Shown: piece by piece, positions 54,101-61,268 of the stretch
Layout of the letters: every line of letters starts with the position of its first letter
Numbering within the stretch: the stretch's first letter is position 1
Source: DATKUK01 sp035530655
Lineage (GTDB): Bacteria; Planctomycetota; Phycisphaerae; UBA1845; DATKUK01
Length of the DNA stretch: 64,000 nucleotides
Direction of reading: 5' to 3'
Assembly: GCA_035530655.1 (NCBI GenBank)
Contig: DATKUK010000063.1
Location: 62,001-126,000 of the forward strand
Position numbers and translations under genes: made by a program
The notes under the pieces: generated by a model
Database searches by the model: none
The model's input: the letters and a program-made list of their open reading frames with translations, nothing else
Told to the model about the DNA's origin: nothing

Positions 54101-54633
54101 AGGCCGGCGGGTTCGGTGAGCGGCAGGAGCCGGATGAGTGGGCCGAGCAATTGGCCCACCCCAACCGCCCGGTGACCGGCGTGAACTGGTTCGAGGCGGC
54201 CGCTTACGCGGCCTGGGCCGGGTGTCGCTTGCCCAGCGAGGCCGAGTGGGAGCGGGCGGCCCGGGGAACCGACGGCCGTCGATACCCCTGGGGAAACCAC
54301 GAGCCGACCCCGTCGCTGGCGAACTATGGACTCGAGGTCGGATGTCCTACGCCGGTGGGTGTCTATCCTCGCGGCGGGACACCCGATGGAATCCTGGATC
54401 TGGCGGGCAATGTCTGGGAATGGTGTCAGGATGCGTGGCGCGACAACTACGATGGCGCTCCAATAGACGGCAGCGCGTGGACGAAGGGAGGTGCCGAAGC
54501 AGGCCGTGTTTTGCGCGGTGGCAGTTGGGTCAGCAATCCGTACTACTGCCGCTCTGCGCTTCGCGGCGACGCCGGGCCCGACTACCGCAACTACCTCAGC
54601 GGCGGGTTTCGTTGTGCGGCGGGGACTCACTAG
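51193..54633 (+). CDS. Metallophosphoesterase-NACHT-FGE fusion protein (candidate STAND-type conflict/defence protein)
   Basis: A 1,146-residue protein with three domains. Residues about 17-340: a calcineurin-type metallophosphoesterase, with LSDFHFS (Asp, His about 23-25), ITGDIAH, VPGNHDVD (about 102-106), LLHHPW and VVLRGHLHRQ (about 254-257), all five metal motifs present. Residues about 415-640: a NACHT/STAND NTPase with GDPGAGKTTF (Walker A near 424), MVLLDGLDEAA (Walker B near 526), VLTSRPAAYQG, and then a helical region with FWHLTFQEYLAARAM near 750. Residues about 900-1144: an FGE/SUMF1-like (C-type-lectin-like) domain (WVDIPAGDFLMG, GVNWFEAAAYAAWAG, LAGNVWEWCQD, RGGSW). The start is the GTG at 51193, with AGGGGA seven bases upstream; the frame is open 30 codons further. 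No neighbouring genes suggest a partner. The FGE part lacks one of the two usual catalytic Cys. Function is inferred. Confidence 0.88.
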   Translation: MARTQGQGKSSSDDPIRILHLSDFHFSAKRCWDSDSVLARLTEAIAEMVSGGLAPDVVAITGDIAHKGCAEDYEQARRWIDDKLRPVLPRRFPPDRILIVPGNHDVDREAVNLTARAVQSELSVGVDQDAIAEVLQDPEQRDVLLKRHNAYMDFANALRKAADALDVPWWSTTLKLRGQRVHVAGLCSSWTSWCDEDDAKLLVGRWQVNELLKGSNSADWSVALLHHPWASLVPSDAEEVEAEVHRRCHVVLRGHLHRQRSRAIYDPGDVCLELAAGSAYAGSRYPNAFQLVTLHPDQHRVDVHFWLWRDGRWIPDRNAYPQLRDNVATFLLDVPPAAAAPAVQARPVDIGNYLRSLRERTAYIDIRGLQVGSGRANRFLIDELYIPLTTSAPARDKDPKRDTVRDLRVELDEALENRRLVIVGDPGAGKTTFLCRIANLLCRALMGDDPAARRRLRLDGKPFPILIRLAELAEHIEGCRRRDNGPVPADSPAWLPHFLATTSEESGAGLDESFFREQLQGGSAMVLLDGLDEAASERQRKLLASLVQKASRDAYGKCRFVLTSRPAAYQGEAVLPDFAHARIDALEPEAIETFLTRWCEALFADSPAQLRGHLRELLVALRRPEIRRMARNPVMLTALAVVHWNEKRLPEQRADLYESIILWLARSREDRPGRPPPERCVALHQELALAMQDHPDGRQMQVPRYWAGTAIARESRDEPEHERVRLADAFLRQDELDSGIVVGRGDHVRFWHLTFQEYLAARAMGSRSEDEQRGLLFAQPQKLYEPQWRETVLLLAGVLHHQGVRRVDAMFSAILDGLDQDASLADQARCFGLLGAAVRDLGPVNYKPADRRYQRVADEVMGIFDAERSRSVDIKVAIAAAEALGQAGDPRLTDRALDANWVDIPAGDFLMGAQRDDSSQPNYNPEAYPDESPVHKVRLAAYRIARYPVTVAEYARFVEDGGYANEQHWQAGGFGERQEPDEWAEQLAHPNRPVTGVNWFEAAAYAAWAGCRLPSEAEWERAARGTDGRRYPWGNHEPTPSLANYGLEVGCPTPVGVYPRGGTPDGILDLAGNVWEWCQDAWRDNYDGAPIDGSAWTKGGAEAGRVLRGGSWVSNPYYCRSALRGDAGPDYRNYLSGGFRCAAGTH
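54529..54612 (+). other. Candidate diversity-generating-retroelement variable region in the FGE domain
   Basis: The last 28 residues before the GFR terminus follow the framework W-xxN-P-xx-CRSA-x-R-xxxx-PD-x-R-N-xxx-GGFR. The variable positions have codons GTC, AGC, TAC, TAC, CTT, GGC, GAC, GCC, TAC, TAC, CTC, AGC: almost all end in C and could arise from AAC by changing only the first two bases. That is the footprint of adenine-directed mutagenesis in DGR variable regions of FGE/C-type-lectin proteins. No reverse transcriptase or template repeat is in the window, so the identification is provisional. Confidence 0.5.
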
Positions 54634-54666
54634 CCCTTTGCTCTTTGGGTCTTTTACTCTATGGGT

Positions 54667-54685
54667 CCAGGGGCGAAGCCCCTGG
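54667..54685 (+). other. Short hairpin 33 bases after the NACHT-FGE stop codon
   Basis: CCAGGGGC, loop GAA, GCCCCTGG is a perfect 8-base stem. It has no T-run, so it is a poor terminator. Similar short hairpins lie downstream of variable regions in known retroelement-mutated genes; the same sequence type is also common in Planctomycetota intergenic DNA. Confidence 0.5.
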
Positions 54686-54810
54686 TCGCGGCCCGCAGGG
54701 CGGGTTCTCTCGGTCTGAGCTTGTCGAAGACCACCCTCCTTGCATCCGAATTGATTCACGGCCCTGCTACGCAGGACCGTGCCACCCGATGTCTATCATA
54801 TGTCACAACT

Positions 54811-56079
54811 CTATTCGTGTCGCAGCGCGACAATCGGGTCGAGGGTGGCGGCGCGGACGGCCGGGTACAGGCCAAAGACGATGCCCACCGACATGCTGAT
54901 CCCCACCGACAGCACGAGGCTATACAGCGTCACCACGGTAGGCATGCCGGCCAGATAGGTAACCAGCCAGGGGATCACCAGGCCGATGCCTATGCCGATC
55001 AAGCCGCCGAGGCTGGACAGGACGACCGTTTCGATCAGGAACTGGCCTACGATCTGCCTGCGCTTGGCGCCGATGGCCCGACGGATACCGATCTCGCGGG
55101 TGCGCTCGGTGACCGAGGCCAGCATGATGTTCATAATGCCGATGCCGCCCACGAGCAGGCTGATTCCCGCAATCGAGCCGAGAACGACGTTGAACGTTCG
55201 CTTGGTGGCCTCGGCCTGGCGGAGCAGGGCGAGCGGCACGCTCAGGCGGTAGTCGGTCTTCTTGTGGAACCGTTTGAGCATAGCCGCGATACCGGCGGCG
55301 ACGGGCTCGACGTCGGTCAGTGACCGCACCTGGACGATCATCTGATGCAACTCGACCAGCTCCTGCTCGCGAGATCCGGCGCTTCGGCGGACGCTAATAT
55401 CGCCGAATCGCTGGCGGGCGACGTTGAGGGGGATATAGGCGTCGACTTCCTGGTCGGGCGTCTGAATGCCGCCGGCCTGGATGTCCTCGCTCTTGACGAT
55501 GCCGACCACCTCGAAGTAATCGCTGCCGATCCGCAGCGACTGCCCGAGGGTGGCTTGGGTCGCCAGCAGCCGCCGGGCGCCGTACTCGGTCAGCACGACC
55601 GCGTTGGCGTGATGGTCCACGTCGCGGCGCAACAGCACGCGTCCGGCGATGACGGGCCTCTGCACCAGCTCAAACCACTCGGGCGTGGTGCCCACGATGC
55701 GCAGCTCGAGCACCCGCTCACCGAGGCGGCCGTCCCGGCGGATCAGCTTGACGGGTACCGTGCGCTCCACCGCTTCGAAGCTCTCCTGCATTCGCAGTTC
55801 GTCTTCGTAAAACAGCCCGTAGACGCTCATCATCGCCCGGACCGTGCCGCTGGCTTCATCTTCCGCCGCCTTGACCGACGTGACGATGATGTTGTGGCTG
55901 CCGAGCTTTCGAATCTGCGCCAGCGCCTCCTTGCTGGCGCCCTCGCCGACGGCGAGCATCGCCACCACGCTGCCCACACCAAACACCACGCCCAGCATCG
56001 TCAGGAACGAGCGCAGCTTGTGGAGCATCAGGTTCTTGATGCCCAGGCGAATGTTGCGCACGACCCGGAGTTGGCGCAT
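54811..56079 (-). CDS. ABC transporter permease (MacB/FtsX type)
   Basis: A 422-residue permease. It has a first TM RSFLTMLGVVFGVGSVVAMLAVGEGA followed by a large extracytoplasmic domain (residues about 60-280, MacB-PCD type) and three further TM helices near 300-410 (GSIAGISLLVGGIGIMNIML, SVTERTREIGIRRAIGA, LSSLGGLIGIGIGLVIPWL, LVLSVGISMSVGIVFGLYPA). It is the last gene of a three-gene operon, overlapping the ATPase gene by one base. With the adaptor it should form a MacAB-like efflux or lipoprotein-type mechanotransmission machine. Substrate unknown. Confidence 0.93.
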   Translation of the reverse strand: MRQLRVVRNIRLGIKNLMLHKLRSFLTMLGVVFGVGSVVAMLAVGEGASKEALAQIRKLGSHNIIVTSVKAAEDEASGTVRAMMSVYGLFYEDELRMQESFEAVERTVPVKLIRRDGRLGERVLELRIVGTTPEWFELVQRPVIAGRVLLRRDVDHHANAVVLTEYGARRLLATQATLGQSLRIGSDYFEVVGIVKSEDIQAGGIQTPDQEVDAYIPLNVARQRFGDISVRRSAGSREQELVELHQMIVQVRSLTDVEPVAAGIAAMLKRFHKKTDYRLSVPLALLRQAEATKRTFNVVLGSIAGISLLVGGIGIMNIMLASVTERTREIGIRRAIGAKRRQIVGQFLIETVVLSSLGGLIGIGIGLVIPWLVTYLAGMPTVVTLYSLVLSVGISMSVGIVFGLYPAVRAATLDPIVALRHE

Positions 56080-56807
56080 CAGTCCCGCCCTTCGATGCGC
56101 TCGATCAGACCGTCGCGCAGGTGCAGGCTATGCGAGGCATGTTCGGCAACCGTAGACTCGTGCGTAACGGTAATGACGGTCTTGCCTTGCGCGTTGAGTT
56201 CACACAGCAATGCCATGATTTGCACGCCCGTGGCCGTGTCCAGGTTTCCCGTTGGTTCGTCGGCAAGCAGGATCGGTGAATCGTTGGCCAGGGCTCGGGC
56301 GATAGCGACGCGCTGCTGCTGCCCGCCCGAAAGCTCGGTGGGCCTATGGTCCAGACGGTCGCCCAAACCCACCCGCTCGGCGAGTGCGGCCGCCCGCCTC
56401 GTACTTTCCTTGGCATCCCAGCCGAGGTAATAGAGAGGCATCTCTATGTTCTCGCACACCGTCAGTTGGGGGATCAGATTGAAGCTCTGGAAGATAAACC
56501 CCAGATGCCGCAGCCGGAATTCGCTAAGGGCGTTGTCGTCCAGGACGGCCACGTCCTGGCCTTCCAGCAGATAACGGCCGCCGGTAGGCCGGTCCAGACA
56601 GCCCAGCAGGTTCAGCATCGTGCTCTTTCCCGAGCCGCTGGGGCCCATGATGGCCCAGAAGCTGCCCCGGGAAAACGTCACCGTCACGCCCGCCAGCGCC
56701 CGCACCTGATAGGTGCCCATTTGGTAGACCTTGTGCACGTCGTGCAGTTGGACAATACCGTCGGTGGCTGCCGTTTGTTGCATCAGGCTGGTCGGTGCCG
56801 TCGTCAT
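56079..56807 (-). CDS. ABC transporter ATP-binding protein (MacB/LolD type)
   Basis: A 242-residue ATPase with Walker A MGPSGSGKSTMLNLLGCLDRPTGG, the Q-loop LGFIFQSFNLIPQLT, signature LSGGQQQRVAIARALANDSPILLADEPTGNLD (Walker B) and the H-loop TVTHESTVAEHA. This set is the LolD/MacB subfamily, which works with a FtsX-like permease. It overlaps the upstream adaptor gene by four bases and the downstream permease gene by one base, so all three are translated as one operon. Confidence 0.96.
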   Translation of the reverse strand: MTTAPTSLMQQTAATDGIVQLHDVHKVYQMGTYQVRALAGVTVTFSRGSFWAIMGPSGSGKSTMLNLLGCLDRPTGGRYLLEGQDVAVLDDNALSEFRLRHLGFIFQSFNLIPQLTVCENIEMPLYYLGWDAKESTRRAAALAERVGLGDRLDHRPTELSGGQQQRVAIARALANDSPILLADEPTGNLDTATGVQIMALLCELNAQGKTVITVTHESTVAEHASHSLHLRDGLIERIEGRD

Positions 56808-58621
56808 CGGCCCTGGTCGGCGGCGGGTTGCGTCGTCTCCTGCCGTTGGCGTGAGCGTCTCTGCCTGAGTTGCTCGCGCTGCTCGGGGGAGAGGTTCTCG
56901 AACTGTCTGCGCCGCTGCTCTCGCTCCTCGGGCGTCATCTCCCGCGACGGCCGGCGACGGCTCGACCGTTCGGCCTCGCCCTGCTCACCGCCGTTTCCGC
57001 GTCGGGCGCGTGGCTGCCCGTCGGCGCGATCGGCGGGACCCGGTAGGGTGCGGGTCGCGTCGGGTGCTGGGCGAACGTCGGGTGAGCCGGCCAGCTCGGA
57101 GCTTTCGGTCGGCTCAGCCACCGGCTTCTCCACGGTGCCGGCGGCCGCCAGCGGCGGTGTGAGTGAGACCGTCTGCCCGGGTTCGAGGCCGCTGACGATG
57201 CGTACCATGCGGTTGTTGTCGAGACCCAGTTCTACGGTTTGCGGCTTTACCTGGTTATCCTCTACAACAAAGACGGTCGGCTTGCCGCCGACGCGTATCA
57301 CCGCTTGCACGGGCACGGAGATGGCGTCTTCGTACCGGTCCACAAGAATCTCGGCCTGACAGCTCATCCCCGTACGGACGCCTGTCCCACTCCCCTCGAG
57401 ATCGATCTGAGCGCTATAGACCTTCAGGTCGGGGTTCAACCACATGCTCTGGGCGTCCGGAAGCGGCGCGATCTTGGCCACGCGGCCGGTGAACGTTTTG
57501 CCCGGCAGCGCATCGACGGTCACCCGAACGGCAAGGCCGAGGCTGACCTTGTCCAGGCTCGCCTCGTGAATGTTGATCTCGGCCATCATCGCGTCGGCGG
57601 TGGGCAGGTAGATCAACTCCTGACGTTCGCGTACGCTCTGGCCTTCGTCCAGCGGCTCGGTATTGCCGTGCCGACTGCGTTGGGCAGAGGTGGCGTAGAC
57701 CACCATGCCGTTGATCGGCGCGTAGATCTTGGCCTTGGTGATCTGCTGTCCGATCTTGTTGAGCTTGTCCTGCTGCTGCCGGAACTCGGCCTCCTTAGCC
57801 TTCAGGTCGGCTTCGGCCTGAACGGTGTCGGCGATGGCCTTGCGCTCGACCCGCTCCAGAGCCATATGGGTCTGGTCGATGTCGCTCTGCAACTGGGCAA
57901 GTTTGCGCTTGTACGTGAAGTCCTTCAACAGGTCACGCGTGGCGGTAGCCAACTCGTAATCCAGTTGCGCCCGATGCGCCGCGAGCGTGTCGGCCTCCAA
58001 CTCGGTCCTGGAGACGTACTGCTTTTCCGAAAGCGCCTTCGACGACTCGAGGTTATTCTCGGCCCGTTCCTTTTCTTCTTCAGCCAGGGTGATGCGTGAC
58101 TCGGCCTCCTTCAGCTCCTTTGGGAATTCGCCTTCCAGGTACTGGGTGAGGTCTTCCTGGGCGAACTGATCGGCCAGCTTCGCCGCGGAGATATCGCTGC
58201 TGGCTTGGCTCTTGACCACCTCCAGATTCTCGCGGGCGCGGATGAAGGTGGCCTCGGCGTTCTGGACCCGTATCTGCTGGTCTACTTTCTGATCTTCCAG
58301 CCCGCTGGCATCCAGCTCGACCAGCAACTGGCCCTCTTTTACGAGCGCGCCTTCAGGAATCAGGTAGATGATCGTCGTCTGCCCCTCGACCTCGCTTTTG
58401 AGGATCTTCTGCTCGCGCGGCTTGATCGTGCCACTCTCGGTGACGCTGATGGTCAGCGGCCCGCGCTGAACGACGAACTGCGGGGTGTTGTCGCCCGAGC
58501 CGCCCTCGCGAACCGCTCGACCCGACACCAACGCCCCCAAAGCCGCCGCTGCCGCGATCAGAACGACCAGCAAGACCGTCCACCTTCGCATCCCCGCACG
58601 TATGATTCTGTTAGCCTTCAT
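56804..58621 (-). CDS. HlyD/MacA-type periplasmic adaptor
   Basis: A 605-residue adaptor. It starts with an N-terminal anchor (RRWTVLLVVLIAAAAALGALVSG), then QFVVQRGPLTISVTESGTIKPREQKILKSEVEGQ (the barrel-sandwich half), a coiled coil of roughly 130 residues (KEAESRITLAEEEKERAENNLESSKALSEK and the following helices), then IYAPINGMVVYATSAQ and VRVTVDALPGKTFTGRVAKIAPL. The last about 100 residues are a charged, Arg/Glu-rich tail (REMTPEEREQRRRQFENLSPEQREQLRQR) longer than is usual for MacA. It is the first gene of the operon with the ABC ATPase and permease. Confidence 0.92.
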   Translation of the reverse strand: MKANRIIRAGMRRWTVLLVVLIAAAAALGALVSGRAVREGGSGDNTPQFVVQRGPLTISVTESGTIKPREQKILKSEVEGQTTIIYLIPEGALVKEGQLLVELDASGLEDQKVDQQIRVQNAEATFIRARENLEVVKSQASSDISAAKLADQFAQEDLTQYLEGEFPKELKEAESRITLAEEEKERAENNLESSKALSEKQYVSRTELEADTLAAHRAQLDYELATATRDLLKDFTYKRKLAQLQSDIDQTHMALERVERKAIADTVQAEADLKAKEAEFRQQQDKLNKIGQQITKAKIYAPINGMVVYATSAQRSRHGNTEPLDEGQSVRERQELIYLPTADAMMAEINIHEASLDKVSLGLAVRVTVDALPGKTFTGRVAKIAPLPDAQSMWLNPDLKVYSAQIDLEGSGTGVRTGMSCQAEILVDRYEDAISVPVQAVIRVGGKPTVFVVEDNQVKPQTVELGLDNNRMVRIVSGLEPGQTVSLTPPLAAAGTVEKPVAEPTESSELAGSPDVRPAPDATRTLPGPADRADGQPRARRGNGGEQGEAERSSRRRPSREMTPEEREQRRRQFENLSPEQREQLRQRRSRQRQETTQPAADQGR

Positions 58622-59001
58622 TTCTTACGATCTCCAGCGGGTCATCGTGCCATATGTCCTGTCGCCATCCCCATTCAGGGTCCCGACATTAATCATATGG
58701 CCAGTTAGCAGCGACTGCTGTGGGCCTCCACACACTATTATCGCCCAGCAGGGGACACGCTGCAATGGCCGTTCGCTTCGCCCGGCCTCCGCTAAGACGT
58801 CCTGTGCGGTTCCGACTCACTGATCGGCACCCCGTGCCACACCTGCCGGCGGCGTTGCTCCCGTTGGCGGTCGGTACGCCGGCAGGGGGGCGGTGCGGCT
58901 GGGCTTCGCGATCGTTGAGCACGCCATCTGCCGCTCTTGGCCGGACGGCTGCGACCGGTACAATGCCGCAAATATCACGCTGACTTCGTGGAGCGCCTGT
59001 C
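58622..59001. other. 380-base divergent intergenic region
   Basis: This separates the HlyD operon (minus) from the GH39-like gene (plus). No family-like frame, no stable long hairpin and no known RNA were found. GTGGAGCG lies 10 bases before the GH39-like ATG and is a probable ribosome site. It should carry both promoters. Confidence 0.5.
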
Positions 59002-60393
59002 ATGTCGAACGAATATGGGCCGCACGCGGCTGCACGGATTTGCATCGATGCGGGGGACGCGCAGGGCGCGTTGGAGCTATGGAGGCACAGCCTCGGTCAC
59101 GGGGGGATCAATTCGCTGCCGCTGCCGGACCGCGTGGTCGATGGTGTTCGGCGCCTCGGCCCTCGCCTGGTCCGCATCTTCATCCAGGAGTTTTTCAACA
59201 TCTATCCCGAGCGAGGGCGCTTCGACTGGTCGCGTCTCGATCCGTACATGCAGGCCCTGGCCCGCACCGGCGCGAAGGTGGCCGCTGCCATCACCATCAA
59301 GCCGAAACCGCTATACCCGACCGTCGATCAAAGCGTGTGGCGTCCGAACGACGTCCGACAGTGGCAGCAGGTCATCGCCGAACTGGTCCGCCGCTACAGC
59401 GTCGAGCAGCCAATCGTCACCCATTGGGAGATCGGCAACGAGCCGGACATCGGCGAGGATGGCGGCTGTCCCTACCTGATCCGCGACGGCGAGGAGTACG
59501 GCCAGTACTACTCGATGACGGTCGAGCCCATCCTGCGCACCTTTCCGCAGGCGAAGGTGGGCGGTCCGGCCATGGCTGTCATGCACCACGATCCCCTGTT
59601 GGGCTTCCTGAAGTATTGCCGACGCACGGGTGCCCGGCTCGACTTTGTTTCGTGGCATCTGTACCACTCCGATCCCGGGCGTCATGCCTTCCTGGTCGAG
59701 GTGGCCGATATCCTCTGCCGCGAACTGCTCGGGCGCCGACCCGAGTTTTTCGTCACCGAATGGAACCGCCGCCTGGGCGGCTCGACCGAGGACGCTGCCT
59801 TCGACGCACGCCGCGCCGCCGCGGTGGCGGCCGCCATCCTCGACATGCGCCGCGCCGGGCTCGACGGATCGTTTTACTACCACATCTGGGACCAGGCCTG
59901 CGTTCCAACCGACTTTGAACCATTCTTCTCGCCGCGAGGCGTTGCCAACATGATCCGCCACTGGAACGAGACGCCGCACCGCCTGGGCCTGTTCGGCGTG
60001 AATGGCGAGGTCCGCCCGCAGTATTTCGTCTACTGGATGCTCGCCCAACTCGGCGACGAGCGCCTCGCCGCCTCGTGTGACGACCGCGACGTCCGCGCGC
60101 TCGCCGGCCGGAGCGGATCGGATGTGTGCGCGCTGGCTGTCAATTACAGCCTGGACGAACGCGCCCACCGGGTCGCCGCGCTCCACTTCTCCAAGCTGGT
60201 GGCCGGACCTAAGCGCGTTACCGTCTACCGCATTGACTCCCAACGACGCTGGGACTCCGACTCGCTCGAACTGCATCCCGTCGAGCAGCGCAACACCTAC
60301 GCCCGAGACGAGCTGTTCTGCGAGGTGTTGCTGCCGGCTGACAGCGTCGCCCTGATCCGGCTGTCCGACACGTCTTCAGACGCGCTACCGTAA
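59002..60393 (+). CDS. GH39-like glycoside hydrolase (clan GH-A TIM barrel)
   Basis: A 463-residue protein. GPRLVRIFIQEFFNIYPERGRFDWSRLDPYMQAL opens the barrel, THWEIGNEPDIGEDGG holds the acid/base Glu at about residue 147, and PEFFVTEWNRRLGG the nucleophile Glu at about 253, in the order and spacing of clan GH-A beta-xylosidase/GH39-like enzymes. The C-terminal about 130 residues form a beta domain (VCALAVNYSLDERAHRVAALHFS). No signal peptide, so probably cytoplasmic acting on an imported oligosaccharide. Family name is by motif only; GH39, GH51 or a related family could be right. Confidence 0.85.
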   Translation: MSNEYGPHAAARICIDAGDAQGALELWRHSLGHGGINSLPLPDRVVDGVRRLGPRLVRIFIQEFFNIYPERGRFDWSRLDPYMQALARTGAKVAAAITIKPKPLYPTVDQSVWRPNDVRQWQQVIAELVRRYSVEQPIVTHWEIGNEPDIGEDGGCPYLIRDGEEYGQYYSMTVEPILRTFPQAKVGGPAMAVMHHDPLLGFLKYCRRTGARLDFVSWHLYHSDPGRHAFLVEVADILCRELLGRRPEFFVTEWNRRLGGSTEDAAFDARRAAAVAAAILDMRRAGLDGSFYYHIWDQACVPTDFEPFFSPRGVANMIRHWNETPHRLGLFGVNGEVRPQYFVYWMLAQLGDERLAASCDDRDVRALAGRSGSDVCALAVNYSLDERAHRVAALHFSKLVAGPKRVTVYRIDSQRRWDSDSLELHPVEQRNTYARDELFCEVLLPADSVALIRLSDTSSDALP

Positions 60394-60425
60394 AACACGC
60401 GACGCGAGCCCACAGAGCCTCTGTG

Positions 60426-60522
60426 CGCCGGGCATTGCGAGCGCAATCCCGGCGCGCCGGGACGCGCCCTACGGCGGATGCGACGGTCAATCCCGGCGCG
60501 TTCGATCCCGGCGAGCCGGGAT
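60426..60522 (+). repeat. Two intergenic palindromic hairpins
   Basis: CGCCGGGCATTGC / GCAATCCCGGCG (60426-60454, one bulge) and ATCCCGGC-GA-GCCGGGAT (60505-60522, perfect) lie between the GH39-like and DJ-1 genes. AATCCCGGCGCG also occurs twice (60445 and 60489). These look like REP-type repeats. The first could act as a weak terminator of the GH39-like gene; no T-run is seen. Confidence 0.6.
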
Positions 60523-60645
60523 GCCACCCAAGACACCTACGGGAACACTGCTCTAACGCCGAGGCACACGGTCAGCTGCGGCGAGGGTCGCCATGTTGTG
60601 GGTGGTGGCGTAGACTGACTGCGACGAACACGAAGGAGGTGTCGA

Positions 60646-61206
60646 GTGGCTGAGAATCCACCGCGGCTGGTGGGCAAACGCATCGCGCTGCTGGCCGTCG
60701 ACGGTGCACACGAGCACGAGTTCTGGGTGCCGTACTATCGCTTCAAGGAGGAGGGCGCCACGCTGATCGTCGCCGGACTCGAGGCTGATCGCATCTACCA
60801 CGGCGAGGGGCGATGCGGCAAGGACGGGCTGGCCCTGGCGAAGACCGACAAGGCGATCGCCGATCTGCGGGCCGATCAGCTCGATGCCCTGGTCATTCCG
60901 GGCGGCATCTTCGGCCCGCTGTATCTGCGAAACGATTCAGCCACGCTCGAACTGGTACGCCGGATGAACGCACGCGAGAAAATCATCGGCGCCATCTGCC
61001 ACGCCCAGTGGGTGCTGGTCAGCGCCGACATCCTGCGCGGGCGCCGGGCCACCAGCCCCGACGACATGGCCGTCGACATGAAAAACGCCGGGGCCGACTG
61101 GGTCAATCAGGAGGCTGTCCGCGACGGGCACCTGATTACGGCCATTTACTTCGGCTACCTGCCGGCGTTCCTGCGACTGTTGATAGACGCGATCGAGCAG
61201 CGGTAG
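60646..61206 (+). CDS. DJ-1/PfpI-family protein
   Basis: A 186-residue single-domain protein of the glutamine-amidotransferase-like fold. It starts at a GTG directly after a perfect AGGAGG. The motifs are ALLAVDGAHEHEFWVPYYRFKEEGATLIVAG, DALVIPGGIFGPLYLRND, and KIIGAICHAQWVLVSADILRGR with the reactive Cys of the nucleophile elbow. Members are proteases, glyoxalases or chaperones; the exact activity is not evident. It precedes the URO-D-like gene on the same strand by 62 bases. Confidence 0.93.
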   Translation: MAENPPRLVGKRIALLAVDGAHEHEFWVPYYRFKEEGATLIVAGLEADRIYHGEGRCGKDGLALAKTDKAIADLRADQLDALVIPGGIFGPLYLRNDSATLELVRRMNAREKIIGAICHAQWVLVSADILRGRRATSPDDMAVDMKNAGADWVNQEAVRDGHLITAIYFGYLPAFLRLLIDAIEQR

Positions 61207-61268
61207 GCCGTGTTGAGGCTTTGGCCGACGAACAGGTGTCTTGCTGAGAACTTCACCAAGAGGCGTCT

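Noticed and set aside
54634..54810. Reverse transcriptase or template repeat of a DGR near the NACHT-FGE gene
   Set aside because: None was seen; the downstream genes are an ABC export operon. The DGR idea rests on the variable region only.
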